From positions 1 through 23,707 of the forward strand of contig CAIRRW010000347.1 in the NCBI GenBank assembly GCA_903881065.1: a DNA stretch of 23,707 nucleotides, read 5' to 3'. The DNA is from an uncultured Bacteroidota bacterium (GTDB lineage Bacteria > Bacteroidota > Bacteroidia > 2-12-FULL-35-15). Below, in pieces: positions 14,272-22,098 of the stretch; within the stretch, counting starts at the first letter, position 1; each line of letters begins with the position of its first letter. The position numbers and the translations under genes were made by a program. The notes below the pieces were generated by a model. The model was not told the DNA's origin. It ran no database searches and saw only the letters and a program-made list of their open reading frames with translations.

Positions 14272-16815
14272 TTATTTTGAATAATGTTTTTGTATAAATT
14301 CGTTTAATTGTATGCCGTCTATCAATTCAATCGAATTGTTTTTTGCAAATTCAATTGCTTCCGTATCAAATTTCCCATTGGTAACAAGATATGCTTTTGC
14401 AATCTTTTTATTGGCATAAAATAAAGCATGTAATTTCTTCACATTGTTTTCTGTTACCACCGCATTAGCATTATCCACTCTCATTGATTGAATAATAACT
14501 TCTGCTATTCCTGTCGGTTTAATTATTTTTGCATACATATAAACTCCGCCATCATAACTTTTTTTATGATGATTCAAATGGTAACCCATCTGAGTAAATA
14601 AATCCGAAATAAATTTCTCGAATTCGTTTTCATCAAAATTATGAAAATCTTTTCTTATTTCAACATCGGCAGCAATTGCAGGCGCTCTGCGTTTCTTCAA
14701 ACCGAACAAACCAAAAATTTCATCCTCCGACATCAGTTTGTCAAGATTTACTTCTTCACTCAATTCATCTACAATAATATTAAACAGACTCTTCTTCGTC
14801 TCCAGAATATCAAATATTCTTCGCTCTATAGTATCTTCTGCCAAAAGCATAGTTTCAAAAACCGTTTTCTCCTGACCGATTCTATGCGCCCTTCCTGCTG
14901 CTTGTGAGGATACTGCAGGATTCCACCACAAATCAAAATGAAAAACATAATTCGCTCGTGTCAATGTAATGCCCGAATTTCCTGCCTTTAACGAAATAAG
15001 CATTATTTTATTTTCTGTATTATTAGCATCCTGAAATGTCCGTACCATTGATTCCCGTTGATTCAAATTAAGTTGGCCGTGATAATATAACGGATGAAAT
15101 TCTTTCAAATGTGGTAACAATGGTTCTAGAGTTTTCTTCGGAAACTGAGAAAAAATTAATGCCTTATCGCCTTGCGAAGTAAGCTCTTCCAGCTTTTCTT
15201 TCAGATATTCAAGTTTAGAACTTTCCTGTGTCTCCGGGTCTAAATTACAAAGCTGTTTTAGTTTGGTTATCAATGCAAATATATGATGAACTGTGACATC
15301 ATTTTTTCCTTCCAAATCAAGTATTCCGGTCGCTTCAGCGTGGTCATATTTCCTTCGTTGACTTGGTGACAGTTCCAGCCACTCAAACTTTTGTTGTATA
15401 GGTGCCAAATCTTTTAATACATCATCTTTTTTTCTTCTGATAAATTTCGGTCTGTATCTTTTTATCACTTCCTGAACATTCCGTTTATCCATATCCTTAA
15501 ACATTTCCTCTTCCAATGTTTCACAAACTGTAACCAGATCTTTCAGTTTGTTTTCCATCGGAGTACCGCTCAAAGCCCATTTATATCTTGCGTACAAAGT
15601 TCTTAATGCTTTTGTTGTTTTTGTTTTTGGATTTTTAGTCTTCTGTATTTCATCAAAAATAAGCACATCAAAATGCGTTCTTGCCCTGTCATCTTTTAGC
15701 GGATAGAAAAATTCATAATGACACTTCGGACATTCCATTGTAGTATAATGCAGCTCGAATGGAATATCTAACTCCTGGTCACATTCCGGATTTATACACA
15801 TAAAATGATGACCATATGAATCCACTTTCAACCCTTTTATTTCTATGGTTCTTTCCAAATCTTTTTGCAACGATTCATAAACGCATATATATATATGTGC
15901 CCCTGTATGCCAAAGATGATAGCGATTTGCAGGCCCGCCTTCCAGTTTTAATGCTTTTAATTCAGGAGCCCAGCGGCACAATTCATTATACCAATTGGTA
16001 AGTAATGCTTTCGGACACACAATACAACAGGAAGTTATTTTTCCTGTAGCAAATAAAACTTTCAATGCAACAATCGCCTGAATCGTTTTACCCAAGCCCA
16101 TTTCATCTCCCAATAATGCAGAAGGATTATCCAGCAAAAATTCAATTCCTTCCGGCTGAAACGCTAGTAACGGGCGAGGAAACACAATCGGATTGTCAAA
16201 AGTTTTCCCCATTGGAGGCTGTAATGCAGGGAATATTAAATCGAAAACATCAAACGCATCAAATTTATTTTTGTCTTTGTATTGCTGTTCTATTATCGGT
16301 TTCTCTTCTATTATTTCCTCAATCTCCTCTATTTCTTGAGTTTCAATTTCCACTGTTTCGGTTTTCTCTATTATGTTTCGTTGCTTATATACCTTTGCCA
16401 CAAACTCTTTTGGAGCTTCTCTCGAATATATTTTCCCTCTAATTGCTGGCTTTTTATATTTCATCACGAAATTTTCAATCTCCGGATACAGGTCTGTTAA
16501 CTCATTTACACTGCTCAAATCATGAATCAGTATTGAATCAAAACCAACTTTTATTAATTTGCTTTTCGGCTCTTCAAGTTCTGCGTCAACTACAACAGAA
16601 ATACTTGTTATGGAAATATTTTCCGACGAGTAGCAATAATCCTGGCTTAATGTAACATTCGAAAGTAAAAAATCTTTACTCGAACGATAGGAGGGAGACT
16701 CTAAAAAAAAATCTATTTCATTAAAAGTAACCGTACTTTTTTCTTTAACCGGCGCTACAGATTTGGCAATATTTAATTTCGTCTTTTGGAAAAACGAAAG
16801 TTTATCCGACTTCAT
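14272..16815 (-). CDS. SNF2-family helicase with zinc-ribbon insert and C-terminal Mrr-like domain
   Basis: The 847-aa DNA translocase is built in four parts. The N-terminal region (1-205) is unassigned and has a Glu-rich stretch (150-180). The SNF2 core (about 210-690) holds motif I DEMGLGKT (237-244), motif II DEIQ (388-391), SGTP (416-419), SLKAGNSGITL (609-619) and AGRAHRIGQ (640-648). Between motifs I and II lies a four-cysteine zinc-ribbon insert (Cys340, 345, 362, 365). The tail (about 728-847) resembles the Mrr/type IV restriction domain: FEKFISDLFTQMGY, YDGGVYMYAK with Asp755, AEVIIQSM and VTNGKF with LIDG. In active Mrr-type nucleases the strand reads Q/E-x-K; here it is Gln776-Ser-Met778, so the catalytic Lys is missing. 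It lies 2 bp after a 185-aa unknown gene, implying that the two act together. Defence or DNA repair are both possible. Confidence 0.9.
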   Translation of the reverse strand: MKSDKLSFFQKTKLNIAKSVAPVKEKSTVTFNEIDFFLESPSYRSSKDFLLSNVTLSQDYCYSSENISITSISVVVDAELEEPKSKLIKVGFDSILIHDLSSVNELTDLYPEIENFVMKYKKPAIRGKIYSREAPKEFVAKVYKQRNIIEKTETVEIETQEIEEIEEIIEEKPIIEQQYKDKNKFDAFDVFDLIFPALQPPMGKTFDNPIVFPRPLLAFQPEGIEFLLDNPSALLGDEMGLGKTIQAIVALKVLFATGKITSCCIVCPKALLTNWYNELCRWAPELKALKLEGGPANRYHLWHTGAHIYICVYESLQKDLERTIEIKGLKVDSYGHHFMCINPECDQELDIPFELHYTTMECPKCHYEFFYPLKDDRARTHFDVLIFDEIQKTKNPKTKTTKALRTLYARYKWALSGTPMENKLKDLVTVCETLEEEMFKDMDKRNVQEVIKRYRPKFIRRKKDDVLKDLAPIQQKFEWLELSPSQRRKYDHAEATGILDLEGKNDVTVHHIFALITKLKQLCNLDPETQESSKLEYLKEKLEELTSQGDKALIFSQFPKKTLEPLLPHLKEFHPLYYHGQLNLNQRESMVRTFQDANNTENKIMLISLKAGNSGITLTRANYVFHFDLWWNPAVSSQAAGRAHRIGQEKTVFETMLLAEDTIERRIFDILETKKSLFNIIVDELSEEVNLDKLMSEDEIFGLFGLKKRRAPAIAADVEIRKDFHNFDENEFEKFISDLFTQMGYHLNHHKKSYDGGVYMYAKIIKPTGIAEVIIQSMRVDNANAVVTENNVKKLHALFYANKKIAKAYLVTNGKFDTEAIEFAKNNSIELIDGIQLNEFIQKHYSK

Positions 16816-16817
16816 TT

Positions 16818-17375
16818 TTATTTGAATTTACTATCACTTTTTCCAAGTATCTCCACTGATTTTTTCATCCTTTCAAACGGCTCATACAAATCAAAATTAG
16901 TGAACACTGTTTTAATATCTTCAAGTGAATTCGTAGTATCTTTTTTCAAATAATCAGGATGATATTCAAGTTCTACAGGCTCGTAAGTGCCATATTCATT
17001 CACTACCAGTATTTTTCCTTCTTTAGTATTTTCCATTATTTCTCCGGTTACTTCCTCTTTAGATTCCCTGTTAATAAGAATTGTAGGCACATCAATCTTT
17101 TTACGGATTGCAATCAGGTAAGGAACATTCACAAAAATAAAATCCGGCGTATTTGTTATCGATTTTAAAAGTGGTATAGCGCATAGCTCAATGCCAATGT
17201 ACGGTTCCAGCCGTTCACCGTAAAGTGCTTTTTGTATCGCAGTTGCTTTTACCGAATGTGTACATTTAAATTCCAAAGGTATTCCGTAGTGGTCAGTAAT
17301 CAACACAGTTCCTACATAACTGTCTTTTACTTCTGTTTCGTAAAGTGAAACAAATCCTATTTTCTTTTTAGACAT
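16818..17375 (-). CDS. Unrecognised 185-aa partner of the SNF2 helicase
   Basis: I do not recognise a named family. The product is soluble with an alpha/beta look: strands IGFVSLYE and YVGTVLITD open the protein, followed by a conserved-looking core ALYGERLEPYIGIELC (50-65), a hydrophobic strand PDFIFVNVPYLIAIRKKI (77-94) and an acidic C-terminal half with GKILVVNEYGTYEPVELEYH. No catalytic signature is evident. The stop is 2 bp from the SNF2-Mrr start, so the two genes are surely cotranscribed and probably translationally coupled, making this a likely helicase cofactor, regulator or substrate adaptor. It is the first gene of the three-gene minus-strand operon. The start ATG at 17375 is the first in frame; I see no TAnnTTTG promoter upstream. 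Confidence 0.75.
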   Translation of the reverse strand: MSKKKIGFVSLYETEVKDSYVGTVLITDHYGIPLEFKCTHSVKATAIQKALYGERLEPYIGIELCAIPLLKSITNTPDFIFVNVPYLIAIRKKIDVPTILINRESKEEVTGEIMENTKEGKILVVNEYGTYEPVELEYHPDYLKKDTTNSLEDIKTVFTNFDLYEPFERMKKSVEILGKSDSKFK

Positions 17376-17502
17376 GATAATTAGTTTAGGTTTATTTTTT
17401 CATTTAATAATAAACGAAGAAAATAAATTGCTAATTCACGTTCTTAATTTCATCAAAGGTAACAATTAATGAAGGGCAAGTCAATTTAATACTTTATTCT
17501 TA

Positions 17503-17531
17503 TTTGTATTCAGTTAAGGCTTTTAGGTTTG
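17503..17531 (+). promoter_or_regulatory. Promoter candidate of the TPR/OmpA gene
   Basis: TTTG (17503-17506) and TAGGTTTG (17524-17531) are separated by 17 bases, a good Bacteroidota -33/-7 pair. Initiation near 17536 would leave a leader of about 135 bases. The rest of the 295-bp gap (17376-17670) shows no gene. Confidence 0.5.
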
Positions 17532-17670
17532 AGAAGTATTCAATTTGAAGGATCCCTAATATCAGAAAATTAAAGGCGTATGGAGCAATGGTAAGTGGTA
17601 ATTACATGATTTACTCAAAAGCTAAATTGGTATTGATAATTTTAAGTATTTTTACCCTAAACTTGACAAA

Positions 17671-20175
17671 ATGAAGAAACATATACTTTCACTTTTATTT
17701 TTATTCCCCTTATTATTTATTTTTAATATTGGGTTTTCTCAATCGGCATCGCAATATTATAAACTAGGAAGAAAGGCAGTTGCTGATGGCAAAACCAATG
17801 ATGCAATTGACTTATATTCAAAGGCAATCAATCTTTCCCCAAATGATTATGATTATTTAATGGCTCGTGCGGCGCTGTACGATCAGAAGAAATTATTTGA
17901 TAATGCTCTCGCAGATTATGATACAGCGTTTGTTATTCATCCAAAGGATATGGAATTAGCAATGAGAATTGTTGATATTAATATGAATTTGAATAAGAAT
18001 GACGATGCTGTAAAAGTTTTAAAATACATGCTTACAAGAGATGATGGTAATTTTGAAGCGTTACAAAAGATGGCTGATTGCGAGATTAAAATTAAAGATT
18101 ATAATGAAGCAATTCGAGTTTGTTTTTTTGCTATAAATTTAGCTAAACATAAAAATGATTTTATCTATCATTATAATATTGGTATTGCAAAGGACAGCTT
18201 GAAGGATTATAATTTTGCCTGTGCAGAATATGATACAGCATTAGCTTTTCAGGAGAAATTTGAAAAGGGGAAAACTCCTGCTTATAAGTTGAAACCCTAT
18301 TATACAAATTATGCAATTGCATTAAATAATGCAAAAAAATACGATGATGCGGTTAAATATTATTCAATGGCATTGAATCTGGATACGAAGGATAGTTTAA
18401 CTCCTAAAAATGGTTTGATATATTATAATAGAAGCTTTCCGTATTTGTCGAAAGCAAGCTATACAGAGGCGATTGGTGATTTGACACGTGCGTTAATTGA
18501 TAATCCAAACGACAAAGGAATTGTTTATCAGCGGGGAACTGTATATCAGAAAACGAGACAGTTTTTGAATGCTATAAATGATTACACTAAGTATCTTCAA
18601 TTAAATAATCAGGATGGGGAAGTGTACTATAATAGGGGGATTTGCAATATAGAGGTGGAGAAATATAGTGATGCAATAAGTGATATTAAGAAAGCGATTT
18701 TTATTGGTAAAGGCGAACATTCTAATAAATATTTGGCGTCATTGCATGAAGCACAAAATAAACTATATGAAGTAAACAGAGAGTCTGACCCGCCTGAAAT
18801 TGCTGTTGAATTTCCGGTGGTTGATAAAGATAATTATATTAATGTGCTCGAAAATCAATATGAAGTGGTGATTAGCGGACATATTAAAGATAAAAGTCTG
18901 ATTGAATATGTAAAAATAAATGGTGCTTTGGCTGCATTTAATCCGGAGGAATTAAATCCGATGTTTAAGTGCCATGTGAAACTAACTGACGATATGAGAA
19001 GTGTGGAATTAACGGTTTCGGATGTATATCATAATGTGCAAACGAAGACCATTAAAGTGGGCCATATTATAAGTGAAACAAAAATGAGAGTGGCTTTTGC
19101 AGGTAGAATTGTTACTGATGATGATGGTCGATTACCTTATCACGACAAGAATATATATATGGTGGATGTGAATGACCAGATATATATGTTTACCCGCACG
19201 GATATGAATGGATACTTCAGATTCACAAATTTACCTTTGGATAAGGATTATTTTTTGAAGATGGATGTCTCGGATTCGCCACTTGCCGAAAAGCATAAGT
19301 TTATGATTATGGATAATAATAATAAGCCTGTTTTATCCTCCATGCAAGATGGTAAGGGACGTTTTAAATTTCAGATATTACCGACTGATATCAATACGTT
19401 ATCGTTGATGACGATAGATGAGGATCCTGTGTTGATTGATTTGAAAGGAAGATTGTATGGTTCAGATGAAAGCCGGAAAGCTATACAGGACGTTACACTT
19501 CGATTGTTTAACGGGAAAGGTGATTTGGTGGATAATAAAAAAACTGATGAGACAGGAGCATTCGTATTTACTAGATTGCTGCCAAGTGAAGATTATACTA
19601 TAAAGACGGATGAGGAGGAATCAAAAAAGATTTTGTACAACAGGATAATTATTACTGACAGTAAAGGAAAAATATTGCGCGAACTGGTGAAAAATTCAAG
19701 TGGAGTATTTGAATATCATTTTCTGCCTGCTGATAAAAACCAGCTTGCAACTGTGTCGGCAGTGGATCCTTGGCTGAAGACACTTAAATTATCTAAGAAT
19801 AAAAAGGAAATTATAATTATAGAAAACATTTATTATGAATCGGGTTCGGCCGATATATTGCCTGAAGCGGAGGCTGTGCTTCTGAAAGCAGTGGATGCTA
19901 TGAAAAATAATTTGAAAATAAATATTGAAGTACAGTCTCATACTGATGCTATTGCAGGAGATGATTATAATATGGAGCTTTCGCAATTGCGTGCTAATAC
20001 GGTGGTTTCGTATATGATATCCAAGGGAATTGATAAGAAAAGGTTAACTGCGAAAGGTTTTGGAGAAACACAACTTACGAATAGATGTGGTAACGGAGTT
20101 GAATGTTCGGATGCGGAACACAGGCAGAATAGGCGAACGGTGTTTAAAATAAATTATGTACATATATATAGGTAG
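17671..20175 (+). CDS. TPR - carboxypeptidase-regulatory-like - OmpA envelope protein
   Basis: The 834-aa exported protein probably links outer-membrane machinery to peptidoglycan. A signal peptide (about 1-24, ending GFSQSAS) is followed by tetratricopeptide repeats (about 25-345), an Ig-like beta domain (about 375-465), and two carboxypeptidase-regulatory-like domains (about 470-535 and 590-650; both with G-x-F/Y-x-F-x-x-L). The OmpA C-terminal domain (about 718-834) has YYESGSADILPEAE, SHTD, the LSQLRANTVVSYM helix and NRRTVF. The TPR-CRD-OmpA plan resembles PorE of the type IX secretion system, but the beta-propeller of PorE is not apparent, so I call it PorE-like in design only. No T9SS genes lie nearby. 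The C-terminus carries a short IYR tail and a 415-bp gap follows. Confidence 0.88.
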   Translation: MKKHILSLLFLFPLLFIFNIGFSQSASQYYKLGRKAVADGKTNDAIDLYSKAINLSPNDYDYLMARAALYDQKKLFDNALADYDTAFVIHPKDMELAMRIVDINMNLNKNDDAVKVLKYMLTRDDGNFEALQKMADCEIKIKDYNEAIRVCFFAINLAKHKNDFIYHYNIGIAKDSLKDYNFACAEYDTALAFQEKFEKGKTPAYKLKPYYTNYAIALNNAKKYDDAVKYYSMALNLDTKDSLTPKNGLIYYNRSFPYLSKASYTEAIGDLTRALIDNPNDKGIVYQRGTVYQKTRQFLNAINDYTKYLQLNNQDGEVYYNRGICNIEVEKYSDAISDIKKAIFIGKGEHSNKYLASLHEAQNKLYEVNRESDPPEIAVEFPVVDKDNYINVLENQYEVVISGHIKDKSLIEYVKINGALAAFNPEELNPMFKCHVKLTDDMRSVELTVSDVYHNVQTKTIKVGHIISETKMRVAFAGRIVTDDDGRLPYHDKNIYMVDVNDQIYMFTRTDMNGYFRFTNLPLDKDYFLKMDVSDSPLAEKHKFMIMDNNNKPVLSSMQDGKGRFKFQILPTDINTLSLMTIDEDPVLIDLKGRLYGSDESRKAIQDVTLRLFNGKGDLVDNKKTDETGAFVFTRLLPSEDYTIKTDEEESKKILYNRIIITDSKGKILRELVKNSSGVFEYHFLPADKNQLATVSAVDPWLKTLKLSKNKKEIIIIENIYYESGSADILPEAEAVLLKAVDAMKNNLKINIEVQSHTDAIAGDDYNMELSQLRANTVVSYMISKGIDKKRLTAKGFGETQLTNRCGNGVECSDAEHRQNRRTVFKINYVHIYR

Positions 20176-20227
20176 AAATGTAAGAGAAAAGAAAATTGAT
20201 GTCGGCGAGGACAAAATTATGTCCACT

Positions 20228-20311
20228 CGATGTCATTTTTTACACTTGCGATGTCGTTTTTTACACACGCGATATCGTTTTTTGCGCTCGCGATGTCGTT
20301 TTTTACGCTAT
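20228..20311. repeat. Second four-unit tandem array of exact 21-bp period
   Basis: Units at 20228-20248, 20249-20269, 20270-20290 and 20291-20311 share CGATGTCGTTTTTTACAC with few changes (CAT for CGT in unit 1, ATATCG and TGCGC in unit 3). The array lies in a 415-bp gap (20176-20590). A small hairpin GGACA-N6-TGTCC lies at 20209-20224 just before it, and T-rich non-coding DNA fills the rest until the promoter at 20563. Short reading frames across it only repeat a 7-residue phrase and are not genes. Confidence 0.85.
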
Positions 20312-20562
20312 TTTATTTGTAAAAAATACCCTAAAAATAATAATTAGCACTTTTTACGCCCGCCAATCCACTTTCCTGCCCAAAAAACTCTTTTCTCACT
20401 TTCTAAACCAAACCTCCAATTTGAGCGTTTTTCAAAATCTGCAGTTATTTCTGAAAACAAGAGAAAGTTTTTAACTCTTATAACTTTATAAGTAACTCCA
20501 CACTTACCTCTGCGCCCAAATTATTATTTCAGTCAGCATTTTAACCACCTGATTATTTTAGT

Positions 20563-20570
20563 TAGTTTTG
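20563..20570 (+). promoter_or_regulatory. -7 element of the polysaccharide deacetylase gene
   Basis: TAGTTTTG is a perfect TAnnTTTG match. Initiation is expected near 20576, leaving about 15 bases before the ATG at 20591. Confidence 0.45.
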
Positions 20571-20590
20571 CCGAACGTATAAATGGCGGA

Positions 20591-21349
20591 ATGAAAGAGA
20601 ATCATAAATATAGTTTGCCCGTGTTGCTGTATCATAGGATTGTGAATGAGCAGTCGGTGAGGGGGAAGCATAAGATTTATGTGTGGGAAAAGGATTTTGA
20701 GAAGCAGCTGTTATATCTGAAAAATAACGGTTATGAGGCGATTACGTTTTATGATGTGGAGCGGAATCCGACAATGGATTTAAGGAATAAAGTGATTATT
20801 ACTTTTGATGATGGGTATGAGGATAATTATCGGCTGTTGTTTCCGCTGCTGAAGAAATATAATTTTAGGGCGGTGATTTATCTGGTGACGCAGATTGGTT
20901 ATAATGCGTGGGGTGTCAAGGAAGGAGAGCCGCGTGTGGATATGATGACTGATGTGCAGAAGCGGGAAATGTGTGTTTATGGGGTTGAAATGGGCGGACA
21001 TACGCAGACGCATGTGGATTTGTCGCGCTGTACGGATGCTGAATTGGTGAAGGAAATTGGGGATTGCAGGGCTGATGTGGAACGGCTGGTGAATAAAAAG
21101 GTGATTAGTTTTGCTTATCCTTTTGGCGGAATAAGTGAGAAGGTGAAGCGTGCTACTAAGGAGGCCGGTTATAAGTTTGCGGTATCGACTAATACTGGGC
21201 CGAAGGAATTTGGTGCCGATAATTTTCAGATTAGAAGGATTGAGGTTACGCCGAAAACGTCGTTGAGGAGTTTTAAAAGTAAAGTGAGTGGTTATTATTT
21301 TTATCCGTCGTTTATTAAATCGTTTTTTACGGGTAAACAGACAAAGTGA
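20591..21349 (+). CDS. Polysaccharide deacetylase (NodB-homology, CE4-like)
   Basis: This is a metal-dependent deacetylase of N-acetylated glycans. The NodB motifs are in order: LPVLLYHRI (9-17) and TFDDG (71-75, catalytic Asp73 and metal Asp74), GGHTQTH (135-141, metal His137 and His141), AYPFGG (175-180) and a terminal YKFAVST strand. All metal ligands are present, so it should be active. No signal peptide is visible (MKENHKYSLPVLLYH), pointing to a cytoplasmic location, although related proteins work in the periplasm; the substrate (peptidoglycan, exopolysaccharide or lipid-linked sugar) is open. The gene uses many G-ending codons (GTG, CTG, AAG, GAG), more than its left-side neighbours. 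A GT2-like gene lies 750 bp downstream on the same strand, hinting at surface glycan work, but they are probably not one transcript. Confidence 0.9.
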   Translation: MKENHKYSLPVLLYHRIVNEQSVRGKHKIYVWEKDFEKQLLYLKNNGYEAITFYDVERNPTMDLRNKVIITFDDGYEDNYRLLFPLLKKYNFRAVIYLVTQIGYNAWGVKEGEPRVDMMTDVQKREMCVYGVEMGGHTQTHVDLSRCTDAELVKEIGDCRADVERLVNKKVISFAYPFGGISEKVKRATKEAGYKFAVSTNTGPKEFGADNFQIRRIEVTPKTSLRSFKSKVSGYYFYPSFIKSFFTGKQTK

Positions 21350-21384
21350 ATTAGAGAATTGACGTTACGAATTACAAATAAATG

Positions 21385-21413
21385 CAAATCTACAAATCTG
21401 TGTAAATCTGTGG
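21385..21413. repeat. Short tandem repeat between deacetylase and Tudor-like gene
   Basis: AAATCTGTG occurs exactly at 21394-21402 and 21404-21412, with a diverged CAAATCTAC just before, giving a period of about 10 bp. This 100-bp gap otherwise holds A-rich DNA leading to the ATG at 21450. Confidence 0.4.
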
Positions 21414-21449
21414 TGAATTAGAATTTAGATATTAGAATTTATTTAAAAG

Positions 21450-21986
21450 ATGGAAAAAGAATTAGGACCAGGAACACGAATAGACCATGACAAATATGGT
21501 GAAGGAATTATAAGTTCGGTGAGCCTTGCAGGCTACGAAGTGTTTTTTGCAAGAGGAGGGAAGATGGAGCTTTCGATTTCGAATAAAGATTTTGAAGTGC
21601 TTGATATGGTTGAATCTACTGACGAATCGCCCAAGGTAAGTATTGCAGATTTGGAAAAGGTGTTTAATTATTTTCTGCTTCAAACAGGCGCAACTATCGA
21701 AAATGTTGACTTTGCGGATAAATGGACAGGCGGAACGTTGCTGTTGAAACCTCATGATGAAAAACTGAAACCTCATGAAATGCCGTTGGAAAGTTTCTTT
21801 CATAAGATAGTGATGGTACGCGACAGGCTACGTGTGCTGGAACAAAATATTAATAGTCATCCTAAACTTACGGATGAAGATAAAGTGGACTTGCAGCAAT
21901 ACATTACTCGTATATATGGCAGCTTGACGAGCTTTAATGTGATGTTTAAAAATAAAGAAGACCATTTTGTAGGGACGGGAAAATAA
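21450..21986 (+). CDS. Conserved-looking 178-aa protein with Tudor-like N-terminus
   Basis: The soluble product starts with a region (about 5-50) whose pattern G-T-R-I-D-H-x3-G-E-G-I-I-x-S resembles the Tudor-like C-terminal domain of UvrD/PcrA helicases (glycine-rich turn, then YEVFFARGG and hydrophobic strand). The rest (about 60-178) is mostly helical: VSIADLEKVFNYFLLQ, SFFHKIVMVRDRLRVLEQNI (long amphipathic helix around 115-134) and a final YITRIYGSLTSFNVMF helix. No enzyme motif is present. The protein may bind nucleic acid or RNA polymerase, as the PcrA Tudor does, but this is inferred from pattern only. The gene stands alone between two repeat-bearing gaps. Confidence 0.75.
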   Translation: MEKELGPGTRIDHDKYGEGIISSVSLAGYEVFFARGGKMELSISNKDFEVLDMVESTDESPKVSIADLEKVFNYFLLQTGATIENVDFADKWTGGTLLLKPHDEKLKPHEMPLESFFHKIVMVRDRLRVLEQNINSHPKLTDEDKVDLQQYITRIYGSLTSFNVMFKNKEDHFVGTGK

Positions 21987-21989
21987 AAT

Positions 21990-22095
21990 GTTCATTGGTT
22001 CAATAGTTTATTTGTTTATTAGTATATGTGCACGAAACAACTAATAAACCATTGAACTAATAAACCAATGAACCACTAAACTAATGAACCAATAA
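21990..22095. repeat. Dispersed 14-16 bp repeat, here in an imperfect inverted arrangement
   Basis: On the right, CTAATAAACCATTGAA (22041-22056) and CTAATAAACCAATGAA (22057-22072) form a 16-bp tandem pair with one mismatch, followed by two diverged pieces up to 22095. The core TAAACCAATGAACC (22061-22074) is identical to 1311-1324 and 1327-1340. On the left, TTCATTGGTTCAATAG (21991-22006) is in opposite orientation, so the gap can fold back on itself. It links the Tudor-like gene to the GT2 gene. Confidence 0.65.
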
Positions 22096-22098
22096 AAA

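Noticed and set aside
14272..17375. DISARM or another named defence system
   Set aside because: SNF2 is present, but methyltransferase, DrmA/B and phospholipase D partners are absent, so no named system can be claimed.
20156..20474. Overlapping short reading frames of 63 and 92 aa
   Set aside because: They run across the 21-bp array, so their peptide is a repeated 7-residue phrase (such as RCRFLHT); they are a product of the repeat, not genes.
21991..22095. Insertion sequence with terminal inverted repeats
   Set aside because: The repeats are short, degenerate and enclose no transposase; a dispersed intergenic repeat explains them better.
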